Shown: positions 35,112-45,871, counted from the first letter of the stretch. The stretch is DNA of 64,000 nucleotides from Erwinia persicina (GCF_014838825.1 NZ_JACYMO010000004.1:332403-396402); one strand, 5' to 3'. Notes: generated from the letters alone by a model not told the origin. Made by a program: numbers and translations.

Positions 35112-35644
35112 TTAATAATCCCTTATATAACAAAAACCTAGGTCAATACCCCACTCAATAGTGGCAGACATGACCGTCTTTACAAACGATGGCAAAAAAT
35201 GCTCTTTTCGCCACGTTTATTCTTTGAATGCTCCGTTTCCTGTAAATGAAAAGACATTAAAAAATCGTTCATCAACTCATTATAATTGCTTAAGCAAACG
35301 TCAGTTAGTTCTTATCATAACGCAATCCATTAACGATTAAAGAAAGAAACAAAACAACAACGAGAGTATGCATAATAAACAAAAAACCCGAGATGACAAT
35401 AATATAACTACGAAAAAAAACCAAAAAAACATTACTCCACATGACAGTGAGAATTCAGGAATAAAAACCACGAAGACACCTCATCCCAGCAAATGGAATA
35501 ATCCCAACCAAAAAAAAATAAGATATTACTTAGAGGGTGTGCGCTTATTATTTCTCATAAGTGAACGCGTGATAGCATAAACAAAGCATGACATAAGGGA
35601 AGGGTTAACCGCTAGGATTTAAACAATCTTTTTTTCGTCATAAA
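35112..35644. other. AT-rich region upstream of the fimbrial operon
   Basis: About 530 bases, clearly poorer in G and C than the rest of the window; runs of A are frequent from 35340 to 35520. It must carry the fimbrial promoter, but no clear -35/-10 pair was found. One + strand frame (35368-35580, 70 residues, Lys/Asn/Thr-rich) starts MHNKQKTRDDNNITTKKNQK; it looks like chance coding in low-complexity DNA. H-NS-type silencing of this stretch would fit an acquired fimbrial locus (inference). No invertible-element repeats were seen. Confidence 0.55.
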
Positions 35645-35648
35645 AAAT

Positions 35649-35676
35649 CAAAGCCGCCTTCTAAGAAGGCGGCTTG
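35649..35676 (-). terminator. ytfP: Terminator of the tamA-tamB-ytfP transcript
   Basis: AAGCCGCCTTCT and AGAAGGCGGCTT form a long perfect stem; on the - strand it is followed by TGATTTTTTATG. The hairpin lies 30 bases behind the ytfP stop codon. Confidence 0.8.
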
Positions 35677-35705
35677 TTTAGTGTGAACGACAGAAAAATC
35701 GGCAA

Positions 35706-36050
35706 CTACTCTGCATCTCGCAGCAGCCAGTCACCGCTGGAGATGCGCTTTTTACCGGTGACCGAACGCTGATACACGTACAGCCAGGCACTACCGTAAG
35801 GGGTGGATAACAGCTCACGCTTATACTCACCGCCTTTGGTCCTGAGCGCATCCAGTTCGCCCAGCGTGGAGGCATCAATTCGGTACACTTCACAATAAAC
35901 CTGGCCCTCACCCGCTACAACGCCCGGGTAATGACCAAGATTGTAGAGCACGTAGCCGTCGATCTGATGATCGCCCAACCACTGCCCGTTCGTCATCCAG
36001 TGACTGTTACCTTGCTTACGCCGCAGGCTACCATAGACAATTATTCGCAT
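35706..36050 (-). CDS. ytfP: Gamma-glutamylcyclotransferase-like protein YtfP
   Basis: A 114-residue protein of the GGCT/AIG2-like fold. The substrate loop near the N-terminus reads VYGSLRRKQGNSHWM, and the likely catalytic Glu occurs in LGELDALRTKGGEYKRELL. Enzyme activity of bacterial YtfP is unproven. It lies two bases behind tamB as in E. coli. Beyond it, E. coli has the chpBS toxin-antitoxin genes and then ppa; here a fimbrial operon occupies that gap. Confidence 0.93.
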   Translation of the reverse strand: MRIIVYGSLRRKQGNSHWMTNGQWLGDHQIDGYVLYNLGHYPGVVAGEGQVYCEVYRIDASTLGELDALRTKGGEYKRELLSTPYGSAWLYVYQRSVTGKKRISSGDWLLRDAE

Positions 36051-36052
36051 TG

Positions 36053-39000
36053 CTAAAACTCAAACTGATAGAGCACATCCAGTGCCTGATCGATACCAGA
36101 CACGGCTTCCAAATAGAGTTTGGGCATCAGGCGGTAACGCAGCGTTAACGTCGCCAGTGAATCAAATATGCCAACACCGTATTTTACCTGTAGACCCGGC
36201 AGTACATAGCCACTGACCTGCACCTGCTGACTATCGCCAACCCCTGCAGTATCCAGCGCCAGATTACTGACCCCGAAGGTCTCACCGATTTTACCCACAA
36301 CCTGACCACTTTGTGCAACCCCCAATCCTACCAGAGCGGAAGTTAATGCATCACTATCGCTACCAGAAGCGCCTAATCCCTGTCCGCGAAGCAGATAGGA
36401 TAGCGCTTCCTGTTGCGATTTCGCCGGGTCAGAGAAGATCTCCACCTTGGGTTCATCCGCCAGTCCGGTCACGCGCACACCTGCGGTGACATCATCTTCA
36501 GTGGCTTCCGGGTTTCGTATCGCTTCGATATTAACGTAGGGTTGATCGGGCGGGCCGGAGAATTGCAGCTCACCTTTACGCACAATCAGGTCCTGACCGT
36601 AAGCGTGGAAACGACCCGACGGGATATTAATCTGGCCATTCAGTCCCAACCCTCGTTTATCCTGAGCCAGCTTCAGGTCGCCGTTCAGCTTTGCTTTCAG
36701 ACCGAAGGCGCTCAGACGGACATCATTACCGACGTGAATAATCAGGTTGCTGTTAATGGGAATACCGCTGGTTTTGGGTGCCACCGGCTTCAGATCTTTA
36801 TCAAGCATCACCTCGTCAGAAGAGACACCCACCGCACTTTCCGGGACCTCCTGCACCGTAATACGGGCCCACGGGATATCCACACGTCCGTCCAGATTAA
36901 ACAGCTCTGGCGTCGCTTCAAATACCAGGTCTGGCGAAACATCCATCCTGACCATCGGTGGTACCGTGACGCGGACCCTGCTCCCTTTCGCCGCAATACG
37001 GGCACGCCATGCTTCCAGCTGGTTCCAGTCTGCATCGCCGTTTAAGGCAATCTGCCCCTGTGATGTCTGGATGGCGCCCTCCAGGGTAGAACTCATACCG
37101 TTAAACACCATCGACAGGTTAGCGGCTGTCAGGTCCACCGGCATGAAGCTACCGTCAACGTCAACATTGCGCAACCCAAGCTGACCGTACACCTGCGGCC
37201 GTTGCAGATCGCCCCCCAGACGCAGATTGCTGTTGAGCATCCCGGTGATTTTCTCTCCTTTCATCAGCGCAGGGTTCAGCATTGCCAGCGACAGGCTGGT
37301 GATGTTGACGTTACCGGACAATGTCCGCCGCCCTTCGGGATCGGCAATCTGCACGTTACCATCAAGCTGACCGTTGTTGGCAATGCGGATCAACCAGTCA
37401 AGTTGCGCCCGGCCATTTTTCAGGGCGGCGTTCAGGTTGAGCGTGCTGAACGCGATCGGCAGGGTATTGCCCTGCACATCCTGCTCCACTTTTACACCGT
37501 TGCCTTTCAGGGAAACCCGTCCGGTCGGCAGCGCGCCATCGGCAGTCCAGCTGACGTCCGCATCGCCGCTGAACACGCCGGTCAGTTGGGTAGCTTCCGG
37601 CATAAACGGCTTGATCATCGCCAGATTGAAGCGGCTGAGGACGACGCGCGCACGGCCCGATGGCCCGGCTTCGATGGTTTGCGGCACACAAAGTTCTGCG
37701 TTAGGATTCTGCCAGCAGTGAGGTCCGATGCTGACCGTCTGTTTCGCATTCAGGTAGTCCAGCGCGATGGCGCGGGTTAAGCGCCACTCCCCCACCGGCG
37801 TATCAAAGCGGGTGTTGTTAAGATTACCCTGCCAGCGCTGTGTCGCACGATCAAAGCTGCCGTTTAGCGCTAACTGCCCTGAGACCGGTTCCCCCTGGAC
37901 GACGAGCTTCATCTGATGCTGCTTTTCAGTGCCGCTGGCATCCAGCGTCAGCAGATTGACCGCCAGTGCGTCCTGCTTAAGCTGTTCAACGCGCAGTTTA
38001 AGCTTGCCCTGGATCTGCTCGCCCGAACTGACGTCACCATCGAGTTTAATACGCCCAATGCGCATTGCCTGCCAGCGCAGTCCGGTCGCCGTCAGGTCGG
38101 CCAGCAGCTGCGGGGTTGTCAGGTCGCCACGGGCGCGGATGGTGCCTTTCGCTACACCGCCGAGGCCCGGCAGTGCATTGTCCAGGTGCTGAGCATCAAT
38201 ATCAGCATCCAGGTTCAGCTTATCACCCAGCGATCCTTTCAGATTGACGTTGTTACGCCCCAGCACCAGCTTAATCCCGGGGATATCCCACTGATTGTAA
38301 CTGTTACCGTACAGCGTACCGTCAGCGCTGACCGCATTATTCCGCACGTTACCCTTAAGTTTCAGCTCCGGGACGCGCATCTGCCAGCTACCGCCGTACA
38401 GGCTGCCACGCGTGGAGATTTTGCCATCCAGCTTCGCCGGCCAGTCAGGATACTGTTTCGCGGTGTTAATGCCTGACAGCGTAAGCTCGCTGCGCCAACT
38501 TATCGCTTTCCGCCAGTCCACCAGCGCCGTCAGATCGGTATTGCCCTGCAGGGCCGCCAGCCGCAGTTTATCCAGCGAAAACTGTTCAACGTTGCCTTTA
38601 CCGTCCAGTGTCAGCGTCGCTGGTGGCAGATCCTGTCCTTTCAGCGCGGCTTTCAGGGACATCACGTAGTCTGTCGCCTGACCTTTGAACGTAAAGTTAA
38701 CATTGTCGGCCTGATACTGTGCCTGCCCATCTAACGGCCAGCGCAACTGAGGGCTTTGTAAGGTCATATTCAGCGGTAAGCCCACTTCAGCCAGCCTCGT
38801 ATCCGCATCAAGCTGTGCGCGCACCGGACCGGAAAGGTTCAGTCCCAGCGTCAGCGTATCGCGCAGCCCACCGCCCAGCGTCATTTTGATCTTCTCACCT
38901 TTGATCGGATCAACGTTGATCTGGCTGTAAAGCGTGAAACTCACCGGCCAGTCACCGCTGAGTGTCGCCTGCCCCTGAGCGTTAAGCTGTCCCTGCGGTG

Positions 39001-39826
39001 AGTCGACATCCAGCGTCTGCAACTGCAGCTGATTATTTTCGGTTTTGGCCTTCACCAGCAGTCGCTGTACAGCGATATCGGTATCCCCCGTAATCCGCAG
39101 CTGCTCGCCGAGGATCTCCTGCACGTCGACATCCAGCGGCAGGGTAAACGCCGGCAGATCCGGCAGCACAGGTTTAGCAAACATCGCCGTGAGTGTTTCA
39201 CCCAGCGAGGGTTCACCAGCAGCAGGCCGCTGCACTTTCGGCTGAACAACCTGCTCATCGGCGACTTTCGCCGCCTTCGGCAGCGCAATCAGTAAACCCT
39301 GAATATGCGTCGGCGTCAGCGTCATAGAACGCCCCTGCCAGTGCAGCCCGCTGGTGAAGTCGGCCAGCGAAATGGCCGTATCATCAATTTTTATATTGAT
39401 GTTATGCAGCGCCAGCCGGCTGAGGGTGAGGGGATAAGGGGTGCTGATGTCACCGCCGCTGCTCTCTTCCTCTACCGGCGGGTTGGCGGGTGGCGGCATC
39501 TTTTTGCTGTCCACAACCACGTTGACGTCTTTCAGCGCCAGGTCATTGACGCAGAACGCGCTCTGCTTCAGGCAGCCGAGCTTCAGGGAAAGATGAAGCT
39601 CACCCGCATTGACGGTAACGCCCGGCATTTCATACTTCACGCCAGCGATCGTCAGGTCACGCCAGCCGCCTTTGACCTGCTGGATATCCAGCCCCGGAAC
39701 CCAGCGGGCCGCTCCGTTCAGTACCATATGCAGGCCGCTGGTCGTGCCAATGAGAAATGCGATGCCGCCAAACAACAGCACAATAAAAATCAAAATGCCA
39801 ATCAGGCCCTTTTTCCACCACTTCAT
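36053..39826 (-). CDS. tamB: Translocation and assembly module subunit TamB
   Basis: A 1257-residue inner-membrane-anchored AsmA-like protein that spans the periplasm. With TamA it helps insert some autotransporters, and it also takes part in phospholipid transport to the outer membrane. One membrane helix lies at about residues 8-28 ([20 protein letters not shown]); the remainder is repetitive beta structure forming a lipid groove, ending in the conserved DUF490 domain (about 920-1257, terminal LDVLYQFEF). Length is close to E. coli TamB (1259). The start overlaps the tamA stop by four bases (ATGA), so the two are translationally coupled. Confidence 0.96.
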   Translation of the reverse strand: MKWWKKGLIGILIFIVLLFGGIAFLIGTTSGLHMVLNGAARWVPGLDIQQVKGGWRDLTIAGVKYEMPGVTVNAGELHLSLKLGCLKQSAFCVNDLALKDVNVVVDSKKMPPPANPPVEEESSGGDISTPYPLTLSRLALHNINIKIDDTAISLADFTSGLHWQGRSMTLTPTHIQGLLIALPKAAKVADEQVVQPKVQRPAAGEPSLGETLTAMFAKPVLPDLPAFTLPLDVDVQEILGEQLRITGDTDIAVQRLLVKAKTENNQLQLQTLDVDSPQGQLNAQGQATLSGDWPVSFTLYSQINVDPIKGEKIKMTLGGGLRDTLTLGLNLSGPVRAQLDADTRLAEVGLPLNMTLQSPQLRWPLDGQAQYQADNVNFTFKGQATDYVMSLKAALKGQDLPPATLTLDGKGNVEQFSLDKLRLAALQGNTDLTALVDWRKAISWRSELTLSGINTAKQYPDWPAKLDGKISTRGSLYGGSWQMRVPELKLKGNVRNNAVSADGTLYGNSYNQWDIPGIKLVLGRNNVNLKGSLGDKLNLDADIDAQHLDNALPGLGGVAKGTIRARGDLTTPQLLADLTATGLRWQAMRIGRIKLDGDVSSGEQIQGKLKLRVEQLKQDALAVNLLTLDASGTEKQHQMKLVVQGEPVSGQLALNGSFDRATQRWQGNLNNTRFDTPVGEWRLTRAIALDYLNAKQTVSIGPHCWQNPNAELCVPQTIEAGPSGRARVVLSRFNLAMIKPFMPEATQLTGVFSGDADVSWTADGALPTGRVSLKGNGVKVEQDVQGNTLPIAFSTLNLNAALKNGRAQLDWLIRIANNGQLDGNVQIADPEGRRTLSGNVNITSLSLAMLNPALMKGEKITGMLNSNLRLGGDLQRPQVYGQLGLRNVDVDGSFMPVDLTAANLSMVFNGMSSTLEGAIQTSQGQIALNGDADWNQLEAWRARIAAKGSRVRVTVPPMVRMDVSPDLVFEATPELFNLDGRVDIPWARITVQEVPESAVGVSSDEVMLDKDLKPVAPKTSGIPINSNLIIHVGNDVRLSAFGLKAKLNGDLKLAQDKRGLGLNGQINIPSGRFHAYGQDLIVRKGELQFSGPPDQPYVNIEAIRNPEATEDDVTAGVRVTGLADEPKVEIFSDPAKSQQEALSYLLRGQGLGASGSDSDALTSALVGLGVAQSGQVVGKIGETFGVSNLALDTAGVGDSQQVQVSGYVLPGLQVKYGVGIFDSLATLTLRYRLMPKLYLEAVSGIDQALDVLYQFEF

Positions 39827-41562
39827 AGTTCAGGCCCCAGTCCAATGTAAAACTGAATATCGCGATCGTCCCGATCGCCAATCGGCCGGGCTATGTCCAG
39901 CTTGATCGGCCCGACGGGGGACTGCCAGCGCACGCCAAAACCGGCACCGGTTTTAAAATTACTCTGCTTGATATCATTGACCGCCTCACCGGAATCAACA
40001 AACACCGCCCCCCACCACTTTCCGGTGACGTTATATTGATACTCCAGCGATCCGGTGGCCAGCTTGGAGGCACCGGTCAGCTTTCCTTCGTCATCCCGGG
40101 GGGAAATACCTTTGTACTTATAGCCGCGGATGCTGCGGTCACCCCCGGCAAAGAAACGCAGATCGGGTGGCACTTTTTCAAAATTATTGGTTTCAATCCA
40201 GCCGAGGTTGCCCCGCACCACAAACCGGTGTTTGTCTTCCAGCGTGCGGATCCAGACGTTTTGTGCCTGCATCACCGCAAAGTCGATATCTGAGCCCCAG
40301 GTGGTGTCAGAAACATCGACTGAGTAGCGCTGCGAGTCACCCCACGTCGGCATCAGACCGCCGCGCGAGCGCGTACGGTTAACGCTGACACCCGGGTAGA
40401 TCAGCATCGTGGTGTTGGTGACACTGCCCTGAGTAAAGTGGTCAAGACTCCAGCGCAGATTGACGGCGCGTTGCCAGCCGCTGGAGCTGTCCCAGTAGCG
40501 TGACGCGGCCAGCGTGGTGGAGTCGGCCTTGGTGTCATTAAGATCGGTACGTTTGAGTCCCCCCTGCAGCAGGTAATACTGCTCCAGCGGGCTTTTGCGC
40601 AATGGCATCTTATAGCTGAAATCTAACTGCTGTTCCGGTGCCGAAATATTGGCACTGGTACTGAAGCTGTGCCCACGGTCATTGACCCAGGGCTTCTTCC
40701 AGGTGGCCTTGACGCGCGGGCCGACGTCCGTCGAGTAACCGACACCGGTTTCAATCGTGTTCTCGGTGCGCGGCGAAACGACGCCATGCAGCGGCAGCAC
40801 CTTGCTGTCACGTCCTTTATCAAATTCGGGGGCAATCACCACCGAATTAAACCAGCCGGTTGCGGATAAGCGGCGGTTAAGCTCTGCCAGATCGCGGGAA
40901 GTGTAGTAATCCCCCTTTTTGAAGGGCACCAGATTTTGCAGATAATCATCACGGATTTGTGAACCTTCGAAGCTGACATCGCCAAAGCGATAGCGCTGGC
41001 CGCTGTCATAATCGAGATCCCAGAACGCCTCACGACGTTCCACCGACACGCCCAGCTGACTTTTGCGGTAGTCACCGTCAAAGTAGCCTTTACGTAACGC
41101 CATATTGCTCAGCGAACTTTTGAACTTCTCGTAATCACCGTGGTTAAGTATCGTACCCAGCTTGGGTTTTCCGTTACGCACCAGTGCCTGATAATCTTCA
41201 TCCGTGCGGGCTCCGCCGCGCAGGATCACCGTTTCTCCGGCGATTTTCACCGGCTTCCCCGGCGTGACCCGGGCCAGCAGCACCTGGCGTTTGCCGCCCT
41301 CAGGCGGTGGCAGCAGCTCGAAATCGATCTGCGGTTCATAGTAACCGAGCGCTTTAAGCCCTTCTTTTACGGCATCGCTGACGCGCGAACGAAACCGCCC
41401 GTCGGAGGTGACTTCATCATTGGTGATGGTGGATAAACGTGCCCTGACGTTCTTTTGTAATTCCCCGGATAACCCTGTTACCTGCAAACGAACATTCGCA
41501 GCCTGGGCGACAGGCGCGACGATCAGCAGGCAAGACATGCAGTACACATGAATTCGTGGCAC
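39823..41562 (-). CDS. tamA: Translocation and assembly module subunit TamA
   Basis: A 579-residue outer-membrane protein of the Omp85 family. A signal peptide (ending VAPVAQA) precedes three POTRA domains (about residues 22-265) and a 16-strand beta barrel containing the family motif [18 protein letters not shown] and ending [10 protein letters not shown]. It forms the TAM complex with TamB. GTG 41562 with GGGAG upstream gives a proper signal peptide and the E. coli length (577); the longer frame to 41598 is less likely. In E. coli msrA lies divergently upstream; here the following 650 bases have no msrA. Confidence 0.95.
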   Translation of the reverse strand: MPRIHVYCMSCLLIVAPVAQAANVRLQVTGLSGELQKNVRARLSTITNDEVTSDGRFRSRVSDAVKEGLKALGYYEPQIDFELLPPPEGGKRQVLLARVTPGKPVKIAGETVILRGGARTDEDYQALVRNGKPKLGTILNHGDYEKFKSSLSNMALRKGYFDGDYRKSQLGVSVERREAFWDLDYDSGQRYRFGDVSFEGSQIRDDYLQNLVPFKKGDYYTSRDLAELNRRLSATGWFNSVVIAPEFDKGRDSKVLPLHGVVSPRTENTIETGVGYSTDVGPRVKATWKKPWVNDRGHSFSTSANISAPEQQLDFSYKMPLRKSPLEQYYLLQGGLKRTDLNDTKADSTTLAASRYWDSSSGWQRAVNLRWSLDHFTQGSVTNTTMLIYPGVSVNRTRSRGGLMPTWGDSQRYSVDVSDTTWGSDIDFAVMQAQNVWIRTLEDKHRFVVRGNLGWIETNNFEKVPPDLRFFAGGDRSIRGYKYKGISPRDDEGKLTGASKLATGSLEYQYNVTGKWWGAVFVDSGEAVNDIKQSNFKTGAGFGVRWQSPVGPIKLDIARPIGDRDDRDIQFYIGLGPEL

Positions 41563-41955
41563 GCTTACTCCCGTTTTTATTGCCAGCCCGCAATCCAAAG
41601 GGCTTAATCTGGTAAAAAATAATTTGCCTGGCGTTTAAAAAACGTGCAATGAGTATCACCCTACCCACTCTTCCGCTTCGGTCAATCGGAACCTAAGGCA
41701 AATTTTGTGCTTATTCTCTGCAAAGTCACGCCACGTTACAACCCGACATCGCAATTAGGTTTAAATGGAGTGTAACGTGCTATCAGTATGAGACAAGTCA
41801 CAAACCCTCACACTGGCATAAACGCCCCCCTTTTGGTCAGACAGGCAGGCTGTCAGGCGGCGTCGGGTAATAAAAAAGAGCAGTCAGTGCATCCGTCGAT
41901 AAACCCGATGTTTTTTGTGCCTTTATAATGAATCCACGTCTGATCACTGCCGCAA
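41563..41955. other. Intergenic region upstream of tamA
   Basis: About 390 bases without a supported gene. It must carry the tamA promoter on the - strand. A second TATAAT on the + strand lies at 41924-41929 without a matching -35. No remnant of msrA could be recognised. Confidence 0.5.
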
Positions 41956-41984
41956 TTGTAAGCGCCCGACACCACAGCTATAAT
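41956..41984 (+). promoter_or_regulatory. paeA: Promoter of paeA
   Basis: TTGTAA (41956-41961), a 17-base spacer and TATAAT (41979-41984) make a good sigma-70 promoter on the + strand. Transcription from about 41991 would give a leader of roughly 230 bases before the paeA start codon. Confidence 0.65.
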
Positions 41985-42092
41985 CACCCCACAGGACGCA
42001 CCGCGACCTGATTACCCTTCTGCCCCGGCACACGGCCGAACCGCAGACATTTTTGGCACGGATAGCCCTGAATCGCTGAACTCCCTGATGTG

Positions 42093-42149
42093 ATGTACGC
42101 AGAACCAAAACGCTGCGCGCTGCCCAGGCCAAAAATGACAAGTGATTAA
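42093..42149 (+). other. Possible leader peptide in the paeA 5' region
   Basis: An 18-codon frame, ATG to TAA, encodes MYAEPKRCALPRPKMTSD, which is rich in Lys, Arg and Pro. It lies inside the predicted paeA leader. AGGCC and GGCCT arms overlap its end (about 42128-42155) and are followed by TCTCTTTT. No strong ribosome site precedes it, so translation is uncertain. Confidence 0.25.
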
Positions 42150-42219
42150 CCCGGCCTTCTCTTTTCGCGCGATTGCTTTCCTGATTGCCCACTGAGCCGA
42201 GCCAAATAATGGATGTTTT

Positions 42220-43548
42220 ATGTTAGACAGCTTCCTTGTCATCGTACTGCTGATCGCCATCAGCTCATTTTTTTCTCTTTCAGAAATCTCGCTGGCGGCC
42301 GCTCGCAAAATAAAACTTAAGCTGCTGGCCGACGAAGGCAATATCAACGCACAACGCGTACTGAAGATGCAGGAAACGCCTGGCATGTTCTTTACTGTGG
42401 TGCAGATTGGCCTGAATGCCGTGGCGATCCTCGGGGGTATTGTCGGTGATTCCGCGTTTTCCCCCGCCTTCCGAACGCTATTCGAACGTGTGACAACACC
42501 GGAAATGGCGGAGAGCATCAGCTTTGTCTGTTCTTTCACGCTGGTCACCAGCTTGTTTATCCTGTTTGCCGATCTGTTCCCCAAGCGTCTGGGCATGATC
42601 GCGCCGGAAACCATGGCGCTCAAAATCATCAACCCGATGCGCTTCTGTCTGTTCCTGTTCCGCCCGCTGGTGTGGTTCTTTAACGGTGGGGCCAACATCC
42701 TTTTCCGCCTGTTTAAAATCCCGCTGGTGCGTAAAGACGACATCACCTCTGACGATATCTATGCGGTAGTCGAAGCCGGTGCGCTGGCCGGGGTACTGCG
42801 TAAGCAAGAGCATGAGTTGATTGAAAACGTCTTTGAGCTGGAATCACGAACCGTGCCCTCTTCCATGACCTCCCGTGAGAACGTGGTGTGGTTCGATCTG
42901 CACGAAGATGAGAGCAGCCTGAAAGAAAAGATTGCCCGCCATCCGCACTCGAAGTTCCTGGTCTGTAATGAAGATATTGACCATATCGTGGGCTACGTCG
43001 ACTCTAAAGAGCTGCTGCTGCGCGTGCTGGGTAACCAGAGCATGACGCTGAACAGCGGCCTGCAGATCCGTTCGGCGCTGATCGTTCCCGATACGCTGAC
43101 GCTGTCCGAAGCGCTGGAGAGCTTTAAAGCCGCCGGAGAAGACTTCGCGGTGATCATGAACGAATATGCCCTGGTGGTCGGTATCATTACCCTTAACGAC
43201 GTGATGACGACGCTGATGGGCGATCTGGTCGGTCAGGGAATGGAAGAGCAGATTGTGGCCCGTGATGAAAACTCATGGCTGGTGGAGGGCGGCACGCCAA
43301 TTGATGATGTCATGCGCGTACTGCATATCGATGAATTCCCGCAGTCCGGTAACTACGAAACGATTGGCGGCTTTATGATGTTTATGCTGCGCAAGATCCC
43401 GAAACGTACCGACTTCGTAAAATTCCACGGCTTTAAGTTTGAAGTGGTGGATATCGACAGTTACCGCATCGACCAGCTGCTGGTGACCCGCATTGATGCG
43501 CGTCCGACCACGCCGGTATTGCCGAAAGATCCTGAAGAACAGCCGTAA
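42220..43548 (+). CDS. paeA: Polyamine exporter PaeA (YtfL)
   Basis: A 442-residue inner-membrane protein of the CNNM/CorC-like (UPF0053) family; E. coli PaeA lowers toxic cadaverine and putrescine. The N-terminal DUF21 domain has about three or four membrane helices (LDSFLVIVLLIAISSFFSLS first, then regions near 60-80 and 100-125). A CBS-domain pair (about 200-335) follows, then the C-terminal CorC/HlyC domain (WLVEGGTPIDDVMRVLHIDE onward). The 5' leader is unusually long, with a good promoter. It is convergent with ytfK across a shared terminator. Confidence 0.93.
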   Translation: MLDSFLVIVLLIAISSFFSLSEISLAAARKIKLKLLADEGNINAQRVLKMQETPGMFFTVVQIGLNAVAILGGIVGDSAFSPAFRTLFERVTTPEMAESISFVCSFTLVTSLFILFADLFPKRLGMIAPETMALKIINPMRFCLFLFRPLVWFFNGGANILFRLFKIPLVRKDDITSDDIYAVVEAGALAGVLRKQEHELIENVFELESRTVPSSMTSRENVVWFDLHEDESSLKEKIARHPHSKFLVCNEDIDHIVGYVDSKELLLRVLGNQSMTLNSGLQIRSALIVPDTLTLSEALESFKAAGEDFAVIMNEYALVVGIITLNDVMTTLMGDLVGQGMEEQIVARDENSWLVEGGTPIDDVMRVLHIDEFPQSGNYETIGGFMMFMLRKIPKRTDFVKFHGFKFEVVDIDSYRIDQLLVTRIDARPTTPVLPKDPEEQP

Positions 43549-43582
43549 GGTCACTGGCGTCCCGGCTGGCTAATCTCACCCA

Positions 43583-43613
43583 CAAAAAAGGCGCTAAAAG
43601 CGCCTTTTTTTCA
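43583..43613. terminator. Bidirectional terminator between paeA and ytfK
   Basis: AAAAAAGGCGCT, AAA, AGCGCCTTTTTTT: a short-loop stem with A- and T-runs on the two sides. It ends paeA on the + strand and ytfK on the - strand; its last bases touch the ytfK stop codon. Confidence 0.88.
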
Positions 43614-43817
43614 GTTAAATTCGGTCTGTAACCGCAGAACCTGCCGGTTCACTTCCGACATTACACTGTAATGCTGCTTATCTTTAACGCGCGGGATGAG
43701 GATTTTACCCTTATCAAACTCAAACGCGCCGACATCCTTGATATACAACCTCCCGCGAAACAACGTCTTAACGTATTTCGCAACCTGCAACGGGTTATAT
43801 TTTTGGAAGATTTTCAT
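43611..43817 (-). CDS. ytfK: SpoT-activating protein YtfK
   Basis: A 68-residue cytosolic protein almost identical to E. coli YtfK ([20 protein letters not shown] at the start). In E. coli it tilts SpoT toward (p)ppGpp synthesis during phosphate or fatty-acid starvation. Length, start and end all agree with the family. GGAGTGGATTCAAA upstream offers a ribosome site. Convergent with paeA; ytfJ lies divergently upstream, with 317 bases between the starts. Confidence 0.95.
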   Translation of the reverse strand: MKIFQKYNPLQVAKYVKTLFRGRLYIKDVGAFEFDKGKILIPRVKDKQHYSVMSEVNRQVLRLQTEFN

Positions 43818-44134
43818 TTTGAATCCACTCCTGAAACATTAACTACGCCTCGTCGTGGCCAAGCCGGACACGAACCGGTGAAACGCAAAGTGCCATAACT
43901 ATAGAACATCGTTTGCTTCCAATGTTCCTAAAATTGAATTTTTTTACTGTGTTTACACATCATGACAGAACTCTCTGTTACCTGACCGTACACACGCAGT
44001 ATAAACCTTCAATATGCAGGGATTTGTGCGATGTGTTGCAAAGATGTTATTTCGATGCGACAGCAGCATCATCCGCGCTTATTATTTCAGTAGCATGACT
44101 AACTGATCAGACCACTTACACTACTGGAGCCACC
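43818..44134. other. Divergent promoter region of ytfK and ytfJ
   Basis: 317 bases without a gene. It contains an AT-rich core at 43925-43955 and must carry both promoters. A Pho-box-like stretch was considered at 43951-43967 but fits poorly. Nothing else was recognised. Confidence 0.5.
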
Positions 44135-44695
44135 ATGAAACTCGCCCGTCATCTCGCGATAATGATTTCCCTGCTGCTGCCCTTCAGCGTCGCCGCCAGT
44201 AACATCCGGGTTGACCAGCGCCTGGCCCCCGTCGGCGTGGAAGATAAGGGAGAACTTGTCTATCAGAAGGATCAGTTTAGCTATAAAAACTGGAACAGTG
44301 CCCGGCTGAGCGGAAAAGTGCGGGTCATCCAGCACATTGCCGGCCGCTCATCCGCGAAAGAGCAAAATGCCGCGTTGATTGAAGTGATTAAAGCGGCGAA
44401 GCTGCCGCACGATCGCTATCAGACCACCACTATTGTGAACACCGACGATGCGATCCCGGGCACCGGCATGTTTGTGCGCAGCAGTATCGAAACGAATAAA
44501 CAGCAGTTCCCATGGTCGCAGTTTATTGTCGACAGTCAGGGGGCAGTGCATCGGGCATGGCAGCTGGAAAGCGGCGGCTCGGCGATTATTGTGCTGGATA
44601 AAGAGGGGCGGGTGCGCTTTATCAAAGAAGGTGCATTGACGCAGGATGAGGTGAAGAAGGTGATGGCGCTGTTAACGACATTACTTCAGCGGTAA
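44135..44695 (+). CDS. ytfJ: Periplasmic YtfJ family protein
   Basis: A 186-residue secreted protein with a signal peptide (about residues 1-23, ending PFSVAAS). The mature part has a thioredoxin-like outline with KVRVIQHIAGRSSAKEQNA and VNTDDAIPGTGMFVRSS, but no CxxC motif, so it is not a standard thiol oxidoreductase. The E. coli homologue is periplasmic and of unknown function. GGAGCC lies seven bases upstream of the ATG. A REP-like element begins shortly behind the stop codon, before convergent cysQ. Confidence 0.93.
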   Translation: MKLARHLAIMISLLLPFSVAASNIRVDQRLAPVGVEDKGELVYQKDQFSYKNWNSARLSGKVRVIQHIAGRSSAKEQNAALIEVIKAAKLPHDRYQTTTIVNTDDAIPGTGMFVRSSIETNKQQFPWSQFIVDSQGAVHRAWQLESGGSAIIVLDKEGRVRFIKEGALTQDEVKKVMALLTTLLQR

Positions 44696-44700
44696 GCGTT

Positions 44701-44781
44701 AGCGGCCGACCCGTGCTTCGATCGGCCCTGCGGCCGCTATGTTGAACCTATCCGGGCCGATCCGCTTTTCCGGCCGGCCCC
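44701..44781. repeat. REP-like double palindrome
   Basis: Outer arms AGCGGCCG/CGGCCGCT (44701-44708 and 44731-44738) enclose a GGCCGA/TCGGCC pair; a second dyad GGGCCGATCCG/CGGCCGGCCC around CTTTTC spans 44754-44780. It lies between the convergent ytfJ and cysQ and belongs to the dispersed palindrome family of this window. Confidence 0.65.
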
Positions 44782-44787
44782 TGAAGA

Positions 44788-45534
44788 TCAATAAATGGAC
44801 ACGCGGAAGCCTGGGTTAAGGAAGGACTCACGCGGCGTATAGTCAAGGGTTTTACCCTGCCAGTCATGCACATGAGCGCCAGCCGCCAGGGCTACCGCAT
44901 GACCTGCGCCGGTATCCCAGATATTGGTTGGCCCAAAGCGTGGATAGAGCTGCGCCTTTCCTTCTGCCACGAGGCAGAACTTCAGCGATGAGCCTATTGC
45001 GGTCGTCTGGTGCTCACCCATCTGCGCCAGATACTCTTTCAGTTCTTCATCTGAGCTGGCATGCGAACGGCTGATCACCACCAACGGCGGACGCGCGTCC
45101 TGCACCTGGATCGGCACCTTATGTCCGCCCTCGTCCTTCCAGGCTTTGCCTCCGGCCGCAGAGTACATGACGGCCAGCACCGGGGCATAAACCACCCCCA
45201 GCACGGGTTTTCCCTCACGGATCAGCGCAATATTCACGGTGAATTCACCGTTACGCTTAATAAACTCTTTTGTGCCGTCCAGCGGGTCAACCAGCCAGTA
45301 CTCCTGCCAGTGCTGGCGGACGTTCCAGTCAGCCGGATCTTCTTCGGACAGCACCGGGATATCGGGAGTGAGCGCCGTCAGACCGGCAACAATCACCTTA
45401 TGTGCGGCAATATCAGCCGCAGTGACGGGAGAATCATCTGCTTTATGCGCCACATCCAGCGGTGCCTGGCCGTCGTATACCTGCATAATGGCATCACCGG
45501 CTTCACGGGCTATCTGGCAAATTTGATCTAACAC
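44788..45534 (-). CDS. cysQ: 3'(2'),5'-bisphosphate nucleotidase CysQ
   Basis: A 248-residue Mg2+-dependent, Li+-sensitive phosphatase of the inositol-monophosphatase superfamily. It removes the 3'-phosphate from PAP (and PAPS), clearing a by-product of sulfate assimilation. The metal motif [10 protein letters not shown] (about residues 82-91), upstream SEEDPADW, and the C-terminal [14 protein letters not shown] are all present. Length is close to the E. coli enzyme (246). Divergent from cpdB with 337 bases between, as in E. coli. Confidence 0.96.
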   Translation of the reverse strand: MLDQICQIAREAGDAIMQVYDGQAPLDVAHKADDSPVTAADIAAHKVIVAGLTALTPDIPVLSEEDPADWNVRQHWQEYWLVDPLDGTKEFIKRNGEFTVNIALIREGKPVLGVVYAPVLAVMYSAAGGKAWKDEGGHKVPIQVQDARPPLVVISRSHASSDEELKEYLAQMGEHQTTAIGSSLKFCLVAEGKAQLYPRFGPTNIWDTGAGHAVALAAGAHVHDWQGKTLDYTPRESFLNPGFRVSIY

Positions 45535-45871
45535 TGTCCACCTCCTGAAAGTCGGGCGTAATTATGGCCCCAGCCTGTATCCTGAAGTCTCTGTAATGAG
45601 GATAGCAGCTTGCCGCGTGGGGCGATTTATCCTGATCGATGCGCCAGGCAGCTATTACATTTCAACAGCATAACGTACCCGCCGCTGACGGACACGGTTT
45701 CCTGTTATTTTCTGCCTTTTTCCTCTCGTTCCTTACCCCGGAGTAGCACTCAGGCAACGGACAGGGTTAAATCCGCGACTTTCATCACAATTTCCTGTAA
45801 TGACACGACACAATTTCACACTATTCTGAGATGGTGACGAAAGTTTAAACCGGAACATAAAGGGAGCACGC
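45535..45871. other. Divergent region of cysQ and cpdB
   Basis: 337 bases without a supported gene. TGTAATGACACGACACAAT near 45797 is a poor CRP-like match. No RNA gene or repeat recognised. Confidence 0.45.

Noticed and set aside
35368-35580. 70-residue frame on the + strand
   Set aside because: Low complexity (Lys, Asn, Thr), no clear ribosome site, and inside an AT-rich control region. Kept only as a remark.
42012-42746. 244-residue frame on the - strand
   Set aside because: Antisense to the first 520 bases of paeA; composition typical of a mirror frame. Other long frames at 13249-13980, 16038-16571, 25019-25723, 36413-37045 and 46946-47437 were dropped for the same reason.
43951-43967. 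Pho-box-like sequence upstream of ytfK
   Set aside because: The first half CTGTCAT fits, but the second half matches poorly, so it falls short of a PhoB site.
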